A DNA stretch of 64,000 nt from Actinosynnema pretiosum (GTDB lineage: Bacteria > Actinomycetota > Actinomycetes > Mycobacteriales > Pseudonocardiaceae), in the NCBI RefSeq assembly GCF_024171695.1, contig NZ_JAMTCF010000002.1:372001-436000 (forward strand), in the 5' to 3' direction. Below are positions 1 through 9,272 of the stretch, one piece after another; the first letter of the stretch is position 1; every line of letters starts with the position of its first letter. The notes under the pieces are model-generated. The model saw only the letters and a program-made list of their open reading frames with translations. It searched no databases and was not told the DNA's origin. Both the position numbers and the translations under genes were made by a program.

Positions 1-2
1 TC

Positions 3-1061
3 AGCTTCCGGCTGGTGCCGGTGGGCTGGGTCGCGGTGCTGACGGCGGGCGCGAGCATGCTGGTCGTGTCGTACGTGCTGGTCGGCGTCGGCCCGCGCAC
101 CCTCGGCCGCCAGCACCCGTACGCGGTGAGCCTGCTGGCCGCCGCGCCGGTGCGGGTGCTCGGCCGGGTGCTGGGGCCGCTGAGCAAGCTGCTGATCCTG
201 GTCGGCAACGCGATCACGCCGGGCAAGGGCTTCCGCGAGGGGCCCTTCTCGTCCGAGGTGGAGCTGCGCGAGCTGGTCGACATGGCGCAGGAGCGCGGCG
301 TCGTCGACGAGGGCGAGCGCGAGATGATCCACTCGGTGTTCGAGCTGGGTGACACGATCGCCCGCGAGGTGATGGTGCCGCGCACCGAGATCGTGTGGAT
401 CGAGCAGGCCAAGTCGGTGCGGCAGGCGCTGGCGCTGTCGCTGCGCACCGGGTACACGCGGGTGCCGGTGATCGGCGAGAGCGTGGACGACATCGTCGGC
501 GTGGTGAACCTGAAGGACCTGGTGCGGATCGCGCTGTCCGAGCAGCCGAACGGCAAGCTCGTGTCGGACGTGATGCGCCCGCCCGCGTTCATCCCGGACA
601 CCAAGCCGGTCGCTGACCTGCTGCGGGAGATGCAGCTGTCGCGCAACCACCTGGCGGTCGTGGTGGACGAGTACGGCGGCACGGCCGGGCTGCTGACCAT
701 CGAGGACATCCTGGAGGAGATCGTCGGGGAGATCACCGACGAGTCCGACACGGACGACCGGCAGCCGGTGGAGCACCTGGCGGACGGGGCGGTGCGGGTG
801 AGCGCGCGGCTGCCCGTCGACGACCTGGACACGCTGTTCGGCACGGAGCTGGACGACCACGAGGTGGAGACGGTCGGCGGTCTGCTGGCGCAGCGCCTCG
901 GCCGGGTCCCGCTGCCGGGGACGGAGGCCGAGATCGCGGGCCTGCGGATGCGCGCCGAGGGCGGCAAGGACGAGCGGGGCCGGATGCGCATCACGACCGT
1001 GCTGGTGCGCCCGCTGGCCAGGCCCGCTGAGGACGACGAGGGGAGCGGCGGCGATGAGTGA
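3..1061 (+). CDS. CNNM/CorC-type hemolysin-family membrane protein (5' truncated)
   Basis: Open frame running in from the left edge, so the N-terminus and part of the DUF21 transmembrane domain are missing; about 352 residues are visible. A cytoplasmic CBS pair starts at the VMVPRT motif, which is typical of CorC/HlyC proteins, and a C-terminal CorC_HlyC domain follows. Such proteins are linked to magnesium/cobalt efflux or divalent-cation homeostasis. It overlaps the next gene by 8 bp and lies upstream of era, as in mycobacteria (Rv2366c position). The family call is firm; the transported ion is not shown by sequence. Confidence 0.9.
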   Translation, partial: SFRLVPVGWVAVLTAGASMLVVSYVLVGVGPRTLGRQHPYAVSLLAAAPVRVLGRVLGPLSKLLILVGNAITPGKGFREGPFSSEVELRELVDMAQERGVVDEGEREMIHSVFELGDTIAREVMVPRTEIVWIEQAKSVRQALALSLRTGYTRVPVIGESVDDIVGVVNLKDLVRIALSEQPNGKLVSDVMRPPAFIPDTKPVADLLREMQLSRNHLAVVVDEYGGTAGLLTIEDILEEIVGEITDESDTDDRQPVEHLADGAVRVSARLPVDDLDTLFGTELDDHEVETVGGLLAQRLGRVPLPGTEAEIAGLRMRAEGGKDERGRMRITTVLVRPLARPAEDDEGSGGDE

Positions 1062-1386
1062 GCTCGGTCCGGAGGACCAGAAGATCGTGACGTTGGCCAG
1101 GTCGGCGCGGGCCCGCACGGGCGCGGCCGAGGGCGCGGCGGTGCGGGACACCGACGGGCGCACCTACGCGGCGACCACGGTCGCGCTGCCGTCGCTGGCG
1201 CTGACGGCGCTGCAGGCTGCGGTGGCGGCGGCGGTGGCCAGCGGCGCCGAGGGCCTGGAGGCGGCGGCGGTGGTGACCGGGGCGGACGCGCTGGACGCCG
1301 CGTCGGTGGCGGCCGTGCGCGACCTGGGCGCGTCGGCGCCGGTGTTCCGGGCGGACGGCTCGGGCGCGGTCGTGGAGACGGCGTAG
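1054..1386 (+). CDS. Cytidine-deaminase-like pseudoenzyme (Rv2365c-type)
   Basis: A 110-residue protein translated from an ATG overlapping the CorC gene. The size and the run of alanine-rich helix followed by short strands fit the cytidine deaminase fold, and a homologue in this exact slot (before era) is known in mycobacteria. However, neither the catalytic (C/H)AE motif nor the zinc-binding PCxxC motif is present: the helix that should carry them reads [18 protein letters not shown]. The protein is therefore probably not a deaminase. The role is unknown; a structural or regulatory part in the era block is only a guess based on conserved position. Confidence 0.7.
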   Translation: MSELGPEDQKIVTLARSARARTGAAEGAAVRDTDGRTYAATTVALPSLALTALQAAVAAAVASGAEGLEAAAVVTGADALDAASVAAVRDLGASAPVFRADGSGAVVETA

Positions 1387-1731
1387 GTGCGGGACTACGT
1401 GACGGTGTGCCGGGGTTGTTGCTGCGGCACGGTCAAGAAGCACCCGGACTTCGACCACGAGCACCAGCTGGCCAGGCTGCGCGAGCTGGCGGCGGCGTCG
1501 GGCGGGCGGCTGAGCGTGCGGACGGCGGACTGCCTGGACGCGTGCGAGAGCTCGAACGTGCTGGTGGTGAAGCCGCGCGGCCAGCAGCCGGTGTGGCTGG
1601 GGTTCGCGCTGGACGACGGCGTGGTGGACGACGTGGCGTCCTGGCTGGACGCGGGCGGCCCGCTACCGGAGCGGCTGGCGCTGAACCGGGTGTCACCGCC
1701 GAAGCCGGCGAAGAAGGCGAAGAAGAAGTGA
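1387..1731 (+). CDS. Small (2Fe-2S) thioredoxin-like ferredoxin-domain protein
   Basis: GTG start directly after the preceding stop codon, 114 residues. Cysteines C8 and C11-C13 (VCRGCCCG) and C49/C53 (DCLDAC) have the spacing of the thioredoxin-like 2Fe-2S ferredoxin family (cluster ligands C-x(n)-C ... C-x3-C). The C-terminal 15 residues are a lysine/alanine/proline tail (KPAKKAKKK), which suggests nucleic-acid or acidic-partner binding. It is probably cotranscribed with the two genes before it. The redox partner is unknown. Confidence 0.75.
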   Translation: MRDYVTVCRGCCCGTVKKHPDFDHEHQLARLRELAAASGGRLSVRTADCLDACESSNVLVVKPRGQQPVWLGFALDDGVVDDVASWLDAGGPLPERLALNRVSPPKPAKKAKKK

Positions 1732-1843
1732 GCCGCGCCCGCCTGCCGGTGTCCCCGGTGGGCGGGCGCCCCCGCTTGCGCCGCGCGCACGCGGGGGCGG
1801 ATCATGGGTTCATGATCAACGGAATCGAGCGCACCGCTCTCCG

Positions 1844-2911
1844 GTGAGCGACGTGATCGGGGCGAGCCCCCGACCCCCTTGGTGCGCGATGCTCACCCGC
1901 CTGCACCGCGCGGCCCCGGACGGGCCGCTGCCCGAGGTCCTCACGAACCCCCCTCCCGAGCGGCGCCGGTGGGTGGACGGGGAGGACAAGGCCCAGGAGC
2001 GGGCGATCGTCCGCGTGCTGGACGCCCACTTCGCCGATCCCGACCGCGATCCTGCGGCACTGGCGCGCGCGGCGCGCGGGCTGACCTTCCCGCTGCACGG
2101 GCGGAAGTCGATCAGCGCGGCGGCCCGGCGCGCGGGAGCCGACCGCGCCCACCGGACGGGCCTCTGGCTGGTGCGGCACGGCACGGCACCCGCCGAGGTG
2201 ATGGCGGGGCTCACCCTGCTGGTGGCCTGGCTGGACCTGAGCGCGCCGCTCGTCCCGAGAGCCGTGCCGGGGGAGGCCGACGCGGAGCTGGTGCGGGTCC
2301 TCGCGCTGGACGACTCCTGCGTCGTCGCCGCGCTCAGCGTGCTGCGGGGCCTGCCCGACCACCTGCTCTGGGTGGCCGAGCGCAGCAGGGGCTGGGAGCG
2401 GGTGCTCGCGGTCGAGGAGATCTGCCGCTCCGCCGCCGGTGAGCTGCGGCACTGGCTGCTCCGCCACGCCTGCGACGGCGACTACCTCAACCACTACTTC
2501 GTGCGGAAGGTGGCCGAGCGCGCCGACCTGGAGGGCGCCATGGCTCGCCCGGACGCGGACGACGCGCTGGTGGACCACACCGGCGTGCTGCTGGTGTTCC
2601 TCGCGGAGAGCGGCCCGAGCGCGATCGTCCTGCACGACTACGAGCCCGCGCGGCGCGTGCTGGCCGCTCACGCCGCCCACCTGTCCCGCCAACGGCCGAC
2701 CTGGACGCGCTACCGCAGGACGCTGCTGCTCCTGCGGATGCTCCTGGCGGACGACGCGGAGTTCCCCACCGCGACCGATCGGGCGGCGTACGCCGCCGTC
2801 CTGGACCGGGACGACTGGCGCGCGGTCGCCCGAGCGGGCGCGGCGGCCGAGGACGCCGGGTGGTGGGGCTTCGAGACGGTCCGCGCGCTGGGCCTGCGCC
2901 CCGTCGGCTGA
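1844..2911 (+). CDS. Hypothetical alpha-helical protein
   Basis: A 355-residue soluble protein with a GTG start (an internal ATG at 1889 is an alternative). It is rich in alanine, leucine and arginine with predicted helical repeats and no signal peptide or membrane segment. I recognise no catalytic motif. A short helical-repeat (HEAT-like) architecture is possible but not established. It is separated from the upstream operon by about 110 bp and followed by a strong terminator, so it is probably a single-gene unit inserted between the ferredoxin-like gene and era. Confidence 0.6.
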   Translation: MSDVIGASPRPPWCAMLTRLHRAAPDGPLPEVLTNPPPERRRWVDGEDKAQERAIVRVLDAHFADPDRDPAALARAARGLTFPLHGRKSISAAARRAGADRAHRTGLWLVRHGTAPAEVMAGLTLLVAWLDLSAPLVPRAVPGEADAELVRVLALDDSCVVAALSVLRGLPDHLLWVAERSRGWERVLAVEEICRSAAGELRHWLLRHACDGDYLNHYFVRKVAERADLEGAMARPDADDALVDHTGVLLVFLAESGPSAIVLHDYEPARRVLAAHAAHLSRQRPTWTRYRRTLLLLRMLLADDAEFPTATDRAAYAAVLDRDDWRAVARAGAAAEDAGWWGFETVRALGLRPVG

Positions 2912-2923
2912 GCCGCCCGACGA

Positions 2924-2956
2924 CCGCTCCCGGCGGGCCCCACCCGCCGGGAGCGG
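2924..2956. terminator. Perfect 14-bp hairpin downstream of 1844-2911
   Basis: Arms 2924-2937 and 2943-2956 are perfect inverted repeats around a 5-base loop, beginning 13 bp after the stop codon. There is no U-tract, which is usual for high-GC actinobacterial terminators. Confidence 0.75.
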
Positions 2957-3121
2957 TCCCACCCGCCCGTCCCCCCGAACGGGCGGCTCGCGCCCGCCGT
3001 CGCGCCCGATCCCGCCCCGCCGCCCACCCGAACCCCGCCCGCCCGCGTTCTGCCGGGCATCCGCGCCCTGCCCCTCCCCGCCCGGCGGCGGGCGGGAACG
3101 GACACCAGGGACAATGGGCGG

Positions 3122-4018
3122 ATGGATGGTTACCGCTCCGGCTTCGCGTGCTTCGTCGGCCGCCCGAACGCTGGCAAGTCGACGCTGACCAACGCGCTGG
3201 TCGGGACCAAGGTCGCGATCACCTCCAGCAAGCCGCAGACCACCCGGCACACCATCCGGGGCATCGTGCACCGCGAGGACGGCCAGCTGATCCTGGTCGA
3301 CACCCCCGGCCTGCACCGGCCGCGCACCCTGCTCGGCCAGCGCCTCAACGACCTCGTCCGGGAGACCTGGTCCGAGGTGGACGTGGTCGGGTTCTGCGTG
3401 CCCGCCGACCAGAAGGTCGGCCCCGGCGACAAGTTCATCGCCGCCGAGCTTGCCAAGATCGCCCAGCGCACCCCCGTCATCGGCATCGTCACCAAGACCG
3501 ACCTCGTCCCCCAGCAGCAGGTCCTCGAACAGCTGATCGCGCTGCAGAACGTGATGGAGTTCGCCGAGATCATCCCGGTCTCCGCGGTCGACGGCTACCA
3601 GGTCGACACCCTCTCCGACCTGCTGCTCGGCAAGCTCCCGGAGGGCCCGCCGCTCTACCCGGACGGCGAGCTGACCGACGAGCCCGAGCAGACCCTGGTC
3701 GCCGAGCTGATCCGCGAGGCCGCGCTGGAGGGCGTGCGCGACGAGCTGCCGCACTCCATCGCCGTCGTGGTGGAGGAGATGCTGCCCCGCGAGGGCCGCG
3801 ACGACCTGGTCGACATTCACGCGAACGTGTTCGTGGAGCGCCCCTCCCAGAAGGCGATCATCCTCGGCCACCGGGGTGAGCGCCTCAAGCAGGTCGGCAT
3901 CACCTCCCGCCGCCAGATCGAGAAGCTCCTCGGCACCCGCGTCTACCTCGACCTGCACATCAAGATCGCCAAGGACTGGCAGCGCGACCCGAAGCAGCTG
4001 CGCAGGCTGGGGTTCTAG
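3122..4018 (+). CDS. era: GTPase Era
   Basis: 298 residues. Contains the G1 loop GRPNAGKST (residues 13-21), the G3 DTPG motif, the G4 TKTD motif and a C-terminal KH RNA-binding domain. Era binds the 3' end of 16S rRNA and acts as a checkpoint for 30S subunit maturation at the membrane/cytosol interface. The second ATG-like triplet 4 bp on is out of frame. A GACAAT -10-like hexamer lies 6 bp upstream of the ATG and no Shine-Dalgarno sequence is visible, so the transcript may be leaderless. recO follows with no gap (TAG then GTG). Confidence 0.97.
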   Translation: MDGYRSGFACFVGRPNAGKSTLTNALVGTKVAITSSKPQTTRHTIRGIVHREDGQLILVDTPGLHRPRTLLGQRLNDLVRETWSEVDVVGFCVPADQKVGPGDKFIAAELAKIAQRTPVIGIVTKTDLVPQQQVLEQLIALQNVMEFAEIIPVSAVDGYQVDTLSDLLLGKLPEGPPLYPDGELTDEPEQTLVAELIREAALEGVRDELPHSIAVVVEEMLPREGRDDLVDIHANVFVERPSQKAIILGHRGERLKQVGITSRRQIEKLLGTRVYLDLHIKIAKDWQRDPKQLRRLGF

Positions 4019-4771
4019 GTGGCCAACCTGTACCGGGACACGGGGGTGGTCCTGCGGGTGCAGAAGCTCGGCGAGGCCGACCGGATCATCACGCTGCTCA
4101 CCCAGCGCCACGGCAAGCTGCGCGCGGTCGCCAAGGGCGTGCGCCGCACCTCGTCGCGGTTCGGGGCGCGGCTGGAGCCGTTCGGGCACGTCGACGCGCA
4201 GTTCCACCCCGGCCGCACGCTCGACGTCATCACCCAGGTGGAGACGATCGACGCGTTCGGCGTGGTCCTGGTCGACGACTACCAGCGGTACACGGCGGGC
4301 TGCGCCGTGCTGGAGACCGCCGACCGGCTCACCTCCGAGGAGAACGCCCCGGCCCTGCGGCTGTACCTGCTGGTCACCGGCGCGCTGCGGGCCCTGGCCG
4401 ACGGGCGGCGCGACCCGTCGCTGCTGCTCGACGCGTTCCTGCTGCGCGCGATGGCGTTCGCGGGCTGGGCCCCGGCGGTGGGCGAGTGCGCCCGCTGCGG
4501 CGAGCCGGGCCCGCACCGGTCGTTCAACGTGCAGGCGGGCGGGGTGGTCTGCGCCAACTGCCGCCCGCCCGGCAGCGCCTCACCATCGGGTGAGACGCTG
4601 CGCTTGCTCGCCGCGCTGCTGCACGGCGAGTGGGACGTGGTCGACGAGATCCCGACCGGTCCGCGCCGCGAGGGCAGCGGGCTGGTCGCGGCGCACCTCC
4701 AGTGGCACTTGGAGCGCCAGCTCCGGTCGCTTCCCCTGGTGGAGCGCAGGCAGTCGACCGCCGAGAACTAA
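4019..4771 (+). CDS. recO: DNA repair protein RecO
   Basis: 250 residues from a GTG that abuts the era stop codon, implying translational coupling. It has an N-terminal OB fold ([19 protein letters not shown]) and a C-terminal zinc site built from CARC and CANC pairs. RecO anneals ssDNA and loads RecA together with RecR in the RecFOR gap-repair pathway. The era-recO-uppS order is the conserved actinobacterial arrangement. Confidence 0.96.
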   Translation: MANLYRDTGVVLRVQKLGEADRIITLLTQRHGKLRAVAKGVRRTSSRFGARLEPFGHVDAQFHPGRTLDVITQVETIDAFGVVLVDDYQRYTAGCAVLETADRLTSEENAPALRLYLLVTGALRALADGRRDPSLLLDAFLLRAMAFAGWAPAVGECARCGEPGPHRSFNVQAGGVVCANCRPPGSASPSGETLRLLAALLHGEWDVVDEIPTGPRREGSGLVAAHLQWHLERQLRSLPLVERRQSTAEN

Positions 4772-4805
4772 GAGCCGCCTCCGCACCAACCCCGAGAGGA
4801 CAGTC

Positions 4806-5672
4806 ATGCTCCGCCGCAGGAGGGCCGAGCGCGAGACGCGCGCACCACGGCCCCCGGAACCCCTCGCGTCGGGCGCGAAACCCCCCGCGATCCCGGCCGA
4901 GTTCGTGCCCAAGCACATCGCGATCGTCATGGACGGCAACGGCCGCTGGGCCAACCAGCGCGGCCTGTCGCGGGTGGAGGGCCACAAGCGCGGCGAGGCC
5001 AACGTGGTCGAAGCCGCCAAGGGCGCCATCGAGATGGGCGTGAAGTGGCTGTCGCTGTACGCCTTCTCCACCGAGAACTGGCGGCGCAGCCCCGAGGAGG
5101 TCCGCTTCCTCATGGGCTTCAGCCGCGACGTGATCCACCGCCGCACCGACGAGCTGGACGAGCTGGGCGTGCGGGTGCGCTGGTCGGGGCGCAGGCCCCG
5201 GCTGTGGCGCAGCGTCGTCACCGAGCTGGAGTCCGCGCAGGAGCGGACGAAGAACAACACCACGCTCAACCTGGCGATGTGCATCAACTACGGCGGGCGC
5301 GCCGAGGTCGGCGACGCCGCCCGCGAGATCGCCCGCCTCGCCGCCGCGGGCAAGATCAACCCGGACAAGGTGGACGAGCGCACCATCGCCCGCTACCTGT
5401 ACCAGCCGGAGATGCCCGACGTCGACCTGTTCATCCGGCCCTCCGGCGAGCAGCGCACGTCCAACTTCATGCTGTGGCAGTCCGCGTACGCCGAGCTGGT
5501 GTTCCAGGACATCCTGTGGCCGGACTTCAGCCGCGAGGACCTGTGGCGCGCCTGCGAGGAGTACGCCATGCGCGACCGCCGCTTCGGCGGCGCGATCGAC
5601 AAGCCGGACGACCGCACCGGGCCCGACCCCGGCCCGGACGACGCCCCCGAACCCGATGAGGAGACCTCGTGA
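4806..5672 (+). CDS. uppS: Isoprenyl (polyprenyl) diphosphate synthase UppS, cis-prenyltransferase
   Basis: 288 residues from the ATG at 4806, preceded by a GAGAGGA ribosome-binding site. The catalytic MDGNGRWA motif (Asp43) and the RPSGEQR...W segment near the C-terminus are diagnostic of cis-prenyltransferases. The enzyme condenses isopentenyl diphosphate units onto an allylic primer to make the lipid carrier for peptidoglycan and wall polysaccharides. The N-terminal 30 residues form a basic/proline-rich extension before the conserved core. The stop overlaps the next start (GTGA). Confidence 0.96.
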   Translation: MLRRRRAERETRAPRPPEPLASGAKPPAIPAEFVPKHIAIVMDGNGRWANQRGLSRVEGHKRGEANVVEAAKGAIEMGVKWLSLYAFSTENWRRSPEEVRFLMGFSRDVIHRRTDELDELGVRVRWSGRRPRLWRSVVTELESAQERTKNNTTLNLAMCINYGGRAEVGDAAREIARLAAAGKINPDKVDERTIARYLYQPEMPDVDLFIRPSGEQRTSNFMLWQSAYAELVFQDILWPDFSREDLWRACEEYAMRDRRFGGAIDKPDDRTGPDPGPDDAPEPDEETS

Positions 5673-6097
5673 CCGACGAGGACGCCGAGGTCACCGCCCG
5701 GCTGCTCACCTCGGCCCGCACCGCGCTGGAGCTGTTCCACGAGGTGCACGTGGACGACGACGGCGCGCTGAGCTTCCGGCACGGCGACGTCCCCTGCGCG
5801 GTGCAGGCGATGCGGCTGGCCGAGGGCCTGACCGTGCTGAGCCTGACCTGCGTCGTCGCCTGGGACCTGCCGCACAGCCCCGACCTGGCCTCGTCGGCCG
5901 CCGAGCGGGCCGGTCAGGGCCTGTTCGGCACGCTCGGCGTGATCCACACCGACCGGGGCATGGACGTCACCCTGCGCTACGCCTTCCCCGCGGAGGGCCT
6001 CGACCCCGAGCCGCTCAGCACCCTGCTGATGCTCGTCGTTTCCACCGCCTCGCAGCTGCGCGGCGAACTGCTGGCCAGAGCGGAAGGCGGAGCCTGA
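5669..6097 (+). CDS. YbjN/type III chaperone-fold-like conserved protein
   Basis: 142 residues, starting with a GTG that overlaps the uppS stop by 4 bp. It is a small acidic alpha/beta protein whose length and pattern (N-terminal helix, three-strand meander, C-terminal helix) resemble the YbjN/TY3H-chaperone-like family common in actinobacteria. It has no catalytic motif and is co-translated with uppS. The function is not established. Confidence 0.6.
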   Translation: MTDEDAEVTARLLTSARTALELFHEVHVDDDGALSFRHGDVPCAVQAMRLAEGLTVLSLTCVVAWDLPHSPDLASSAAERAGQGLFGTLGVIHTDRGMDVTLRYAFPAEGLDPEPLSTLLMLVVSTASQLRGELLARAEGGA

Positions 6098-6099
6098 TC

Positions 6100-6387
6100 A
6101 TGGGTGGCGTTGTGGTGTACGAGCCCGAGGACGCCGACGAGGTCGAGGGCCTGCCCTGGGCGGTCACCTTCGAGGCCTCCGGCGGCGAGGACTGGGGCAG
6201 CTTCGTGTGCGGGCCCTACCTGCGCGACGACGCGGTGGCGCTCGCCGAGTCCGTGGTGACCCAGCGGCGCGGCAAGGTGCACGCCGTGGTCGAGCCGCTG
6301 CTGCCGGTCGAGGACGTGGCCGACGTGCTGGCCACCATCGACGAGCTGCAGGAGGAGTACGAGGAGGACGACGAGGACGAGGTCTAG
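6100..6387 (+). CDS. Small acidic conserved protein ending the era-uppS operon
   Basis: 95 residues from the ATG at 6100, two bases after the preceding stop codon. The C-terminal 20 residues are almost all Glu/Asp (EEYEEDDEDEV), giving a strongly acidic tail. No enzyme motif is visible. Position suggests it is the last cistron of the operon, which is closed by the hairpin at 6400-6432. Confidence 0.65.
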   Translation: MGGVVVYEPEDADEVEGLPWAVTFEASGGEDWGSFVCGPYLRDDAVALAESVVTQRRGKVHAVVEPLLPVEDVADVLATIDELQEEYEEDDEDEV

Positions 6388-6399
6388 TCCCCGGAGCGG

Positions 6400-6432
6400 G
6401 CGCGGACCGGTCCCGGCGGGGCCGGTCCGCGC
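6400..6432. terminator. Perfect 11-bp hairpin ending the uppS operon
   Basis: Arms 6400-6410 and 6422-6432 are exact inverted repeats with an 11-base loop, 12 bp after the last stop codon. Confidence 0.75.
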
Positions 6433-6499
6433 CGGGACTTCCCGGCCCGTTCCCCGGTCGTTCCTCCGAACGCGTGAGCGGCGTGGCATCATCTCGGCA

Positions 6500-7504
6500 A
6501 TGACAATCACTGGCGAGATCAGGGGGCCGCGCCGCCCGCGCGCCCGCTGGCGCGTCACCTCGCTGGAGGTCCTGTGCGGCCTCCTCGTGCTGGCCCTGCT
6601 GCTGCAGGACTGGCTGGTGGGGGTGCTCGACGTGCCCGCGCTGCGCACCGGCGCCACGGTCTTCGTCGCGGTGTGCGTGCAGGCCATGCCGTTCCTCGTG
6701 CTCGGCGTGCTCATCAGCGGCGCGATCGCCGCGTTCGTGCCCGCCTCCCTGCTGCGCCGCGCCATGCCGCGCAACCCCGCGCTGGCCGTGCCGGTCGCCG
6801 GGATCGCCGGTGTCGCGCTGCCCGGCTGCGAGTGCGCGTCGGTGCCGGTGGCCAGGCGGCTCATGCAGCAGGGCGTCGCGCCCGCCGCCGCGCTGGCGTT
6901 CCTGCTCGCCGCGCCCGCCGTGAACCCGGTGGTGCTGGTGTCCACGGCCGTGGCGTTCAAGGACGCGCCGCTGATGGTGCCCGCCCGGTTCGTCGGCTCG
7001 CTGCTGACCGCCGTGGTGATGGGCTGGTTGTGGACCCGCTTCGGCAAGGCCGAGTGGATCGCCGAGCGGGCGCTGCGCCGCATCCCCGACCGCGACGGGC
7101 GCTCGCGGTGGGCGGTGTTCGCGGAGACCGCGCGGCACGACCTGGTCGAGGCGGGCGGGTTCCTGGTGCTCGGCGGGCTGTTCGCGGCGGTGTTCAACGT
7201 GCTGGTGCCCACGGCGTGGCTGGAGACGCTGGGCGCCCAGATCGCGCTCGCGGTGCTCGTGATGGCGCTGCTGGCGGTCGTGCTCGCGCTGTGCAGCGAG
7301 GCCGACGCGTTCGTGGCCATGTCGATGTCCGCGCTGCCGCTGCTGCCCCGGCTGGTGTTCCTGGTCGTGGGGCCGGCCGTGGACGTGAAGCTCGTCGCGC
7401 TCCAGGCGGGCGCTTTCGGACGGAAGTTCGCCGCGCGGTTCGCGCCTGCCACGTTCGTGGTGGCGGTGGCCTGCGCGCTGGTGTCGGGGTGGGTGTTCCT
7501 GTGA
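6500..7504 (+). CDS. YraQ/DUF318-type permease (COG0701)
   Basis: 334 residues with about eight hydrophobic helices. The first half carries a GCECASVPVARRL motif, the conserved cysteine-containing signature of the YraQ/YcgR permease family. The pairing with a TIGR03943 protein, overlapping here by 4 bp, is the standard arrangement for this family (B. subtilis ycgR-ycgQ). The substrate is not proven; the neighbouring Zur/ArsR regulators make a metal such as zinc plausible. The ATG sits about 110 bp after the preceding terminator, so the gene starts a new transcript. Confidence 0.85.
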   Translation: MTITGEIRGPRRPRARWRVTSLEVLCGLLVLALLLQDWLVGVLDVPALRTGATVFVAVCVQAMPFLVLGVLISGAIAAFVPASLLRRAMPRNPALAVPVAGIAGVALPGCECASVPVARRLMQQGVAPAAALAFLLAAPAVNPVVLVSTAVAFKDAPLMVPARFVGSLLTAVVMGWLWTRFGKAEWIAERALRRIPDRDGRSRWAVFAETARHDLVEAGGFLVLGGLFAAVFNVLVPTAWLETLGAQIALAVLVMALLAVVLALCSEADAFVAMSMSALPLLPRLVFLVVGPAVDVKLVALQAGAFGRKFAARFAPATFVVAVACALVSGWVFL

Positions 7505-8229
7505 GGCGCGAGACCCAGAACGTGCTGCTCGTGCTGCTCGGCGGCGCGCTGCTGAAGCTGGCGCTGACCGGGACGTACCTGCGGTACGTGAAGGCGTCGC
7601 TGCAACCGTGGCTGGTGGCCACCGGGGTGGTGATGGTGCTGCTGGCGCTGGTGGCGATCGTGCGGGACGTGCGGGCCCAGCACGCCCAGGCGACCTCCGG
7701 CGGGTCCGAGGCCCACGACGACCACGAGCACGGCGGCAGCCGCAGCCCGTGGCTGCTCCTGCTGCCGGTGCTCGCGGTGTTCCTGATCAGCCCGCCCGCG
7801 CTCGGCTCGGACAGCGTCAGCCGGGCCGACGACGGGCAGCCGCAGGCGCAGGCGGCCACCGGCGGGTTCGCGCCGCTCGCGGACGACGCGGTGGTGCCGC
7901 TGACCATCACCGAGTTCGTCACCCGCACCGCCTGGGACGACTCCGGCTCGCTCGACGACCGCACCGTGAAGCTCACCGGGTTCGTGGCGCGGGTCGACGG
8001 TCAGGTCTACGTGGCGCGCCTGGCCATCTCGTGCTGCGCCGCCGACGCCCGGCCGATCAAGGTGCTGCTCACCGGCGCGGACATGGGCGCGTGGGCGACC
8101 GACCAGTGGGTCGAGGTGACCGGGCGGTACGTGCCGGGCACGGCCACCGTGGAGACCGCGTACGTGCCGACGTTCACCGTGCGCGAGGTCGTCGCCATCA
8201 CCGCGCCGCAGGAGACGTACGAGGGCTGA
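7501..8229 (+). CDS. TIGR03943-family putative permease subunit (YcgQ-like)
   Basis: 242 residues from a GTG overlapping the permease stop. It has two N-terminal membrane helices, a histidine-rich loop (HDDHEHGG) that could bind metal, a third helix, then an extracytoplasmic domain with a conserved ISCCAADA segment. It is the known partner of YraQ-type permeases and probably forms a complex with the preceding protein. The His-rich loop and the adjacent zur gene support a role in metal handling (inference). Confidence 0.85.
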   Translation: MRRETQNVLLVLLGGALLKLALTGTYLRYVKASLQPWLVATGVVMVLLALVAIVRDVRAQHAQATSGGSEAHDDHEHGGSRSPWLLLLPVLAVFLISPPALGSDSVSRADDGQPQAQAATGGFAPLADDAVVPLTITEFVTRTAWDDSGSLDDRTVKLTGFVARVDGQVYVARLAISCCAADARPIKVLLTGADMGAWATDQWVEVTGRYVPGTATVETAYVPTFTVREVVAITAPQETYEG

Positions 8230-8235
8230 CGCGCG

Positions 8236-8273
8236 CCTGCCCCGGACCCCCGCGCTGGCGGGTCCGGGGCAGG
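8236..8273. terminator. Bidirectional hairpin between the permease pair and zur
   Basis: Arms 8236-8249 and 8260-8273 are a perfect 14-bp inverted repeat between convergent genes, so it can end both transcripts. Confidence 0.75.
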
Positions 8274-8313
8274 GCGTCGTTCGCGGTGCCGCGTTCCGGG
8301 CGGCGCGCTCCGG

Positions 8314-8739
8314 TCAGGACCGGGCGGCCGTGCAGTCCGCGCAGGTGCCGAAGATCTCCACGGTGTGGCTGATCGCGGAGAACCCGTTCTCCTCGGCGAC
8401 CCGGTCCGCCCACTTCTCCACCGCCGGTCCCTCGACCTCCACGGTGTGGCCGCAGTGGCGGCACACCAGGTGGTGATGGTGGTGGGCGGAGCAGCGGCGG
8501 TAGATCGCCTCGCCGGAGTCCGTGCGCAGCACGTCCACCTCGCCCGCCTCGGCCAGCGACTGGAGGGTGCGGTAGACCGTGGTCAGACCGATGCCCTCAC
8601 CGCGCTTGCGCAGCTCCTCGTGCAGCTCCTGGGCCGAGCGGAACTCGTCGAGCTGGTCGAGCAGCTTGGACACGGCGGTGCGCTGCTTGGTGGAACGCAG
8701 CCCCGGCACCGCGGTGCCGGGACGCTCGCTTGTCGTCAC
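8314..8739 (-). CDS. zur: Fur-family zinc uptake regulator Zur
   Basis: 141 residues from a GTG that overlaps the ArsR gene by 4 bp. A winged-helix domain (TTVYRTLQSLAEAGEV) is followed by a metal-binding domain with an HHHHH run and two CxxC pairs (CRHC and CADC), the pattern of Zur. Zur represses zinc-import genes when zinc is replete. The ArsR-Zur order matches the mycobacterial smtB-furB operon, where the ArsR protein releases the operon when zinc is high. Regulation by the upstream ArsR protein is therefore likely here too. Confidence 0.93.
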   Translation of the reverse strand: MTTSERPGTAVPGLRSTKQRTAVSKLLDQLDEFRSAQELHEELRKRGEGIGLTTVYRTLQSLAEAGEVDVLRTDSGEAIYRRCSAHHHHHLVCRHCGHTVEVEGPAVEKWADRVAEENGFSAISHTVEIFGTCADCTAARS

Positions 8740-9137
8740 AGGTCCTCCGTCCGGGACGTACGGGCCTCGTTGATACCACGAGTGGTCTCCTCCGCGTGCG
8801 TCACCGCGTCGACGACGATGTGCGCGAGGTGCTCGTCGGCGAGCCGGTAGACCACCTCCCGGCCGTGCCGCTCGCCGTGCACGACGCCCGCGGCCTTGAG
8901 CACGCGCAGGTGCTGGCTGATGAGCGGCTGGGCCACGCCCAGCGCCTCGACCAGCTCGTGCACGCAGCGGTCGGACTCGCGCAGCTGCAGCACGATCGCG
9001 ATGCGGACCGGCGCGGCCAGCGCGCGCAGGAGCTCGCCCGCGGCCTCCAGGGTGCCGGTCGGCGGGCGGGCCGGGGCCGGGCGCGGCGCCTCGCGACCGG
9101 GGGAGTGCACGTGCTCGCCCCTCACCCCAACCGTCAC
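8736..9137 (-). CDS. ArsR/SmtB-family metal-responsive repressor
   Basis: 133 residues, starting at the GTG at 9137, which follows a GGGAGG Shine-Dalgarno sequence. It contains a winged helix-turn-helix (CVHELVEALGVAQPLISQHLRVLKAAG is the recognition region). The C-terminal helix has His/Asp residues (DEHLAHIVVDAVTH) like the alpha-5 zinc site of SmtB-type sensors. It is expected to autoregulate the ArsR-Zur operon in response to zinc. In the leader, 25-35 bp upstream of the start, a TGAAAAT half-site resembles half of a Zur box, but the second half is missing. Confidence 0.9.
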   Translation of the reverse strand: MTVGVRGEHVHSPGREAPRPAPARPPTGTLEAAGELLRALAAPVRIAIVLQLRESDRCVHELVEALGVAQPLISQHLRVLKAAGVVHGERHGREVVYRLADEHLAHIVVDAVTHAEETTRGINEARTSRTEDL

Positions 9138-9272
9138 GGCGCCTCCCACTTGGCATGGATTTTCACCCCCAATACTAGGCGCTCCCCGGCCCGACCCCGA
9201 GGTCGTTCCCGAGGCGGTCCCCGGTCGCGGCCCGAGCCGGGCGGCGGGGCGGGCCCGTGGGAGGCTTGCCCG

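Noticed and set aside
1802-4516. A 900-codon open frame on the minus strand
   Set aside because: It lies antisense to the hypothetical gene, era and recO, has the His/Arg/Gly-rich composition of a mirrored high-GC gene, and shows no domain.
9138-9190. A full Zur box upstream of the ArsR-Zur operon
   Set aside because: Only one half-site (TGAAAAT) is visible; the mirrored half is missing, so the call is not supported.
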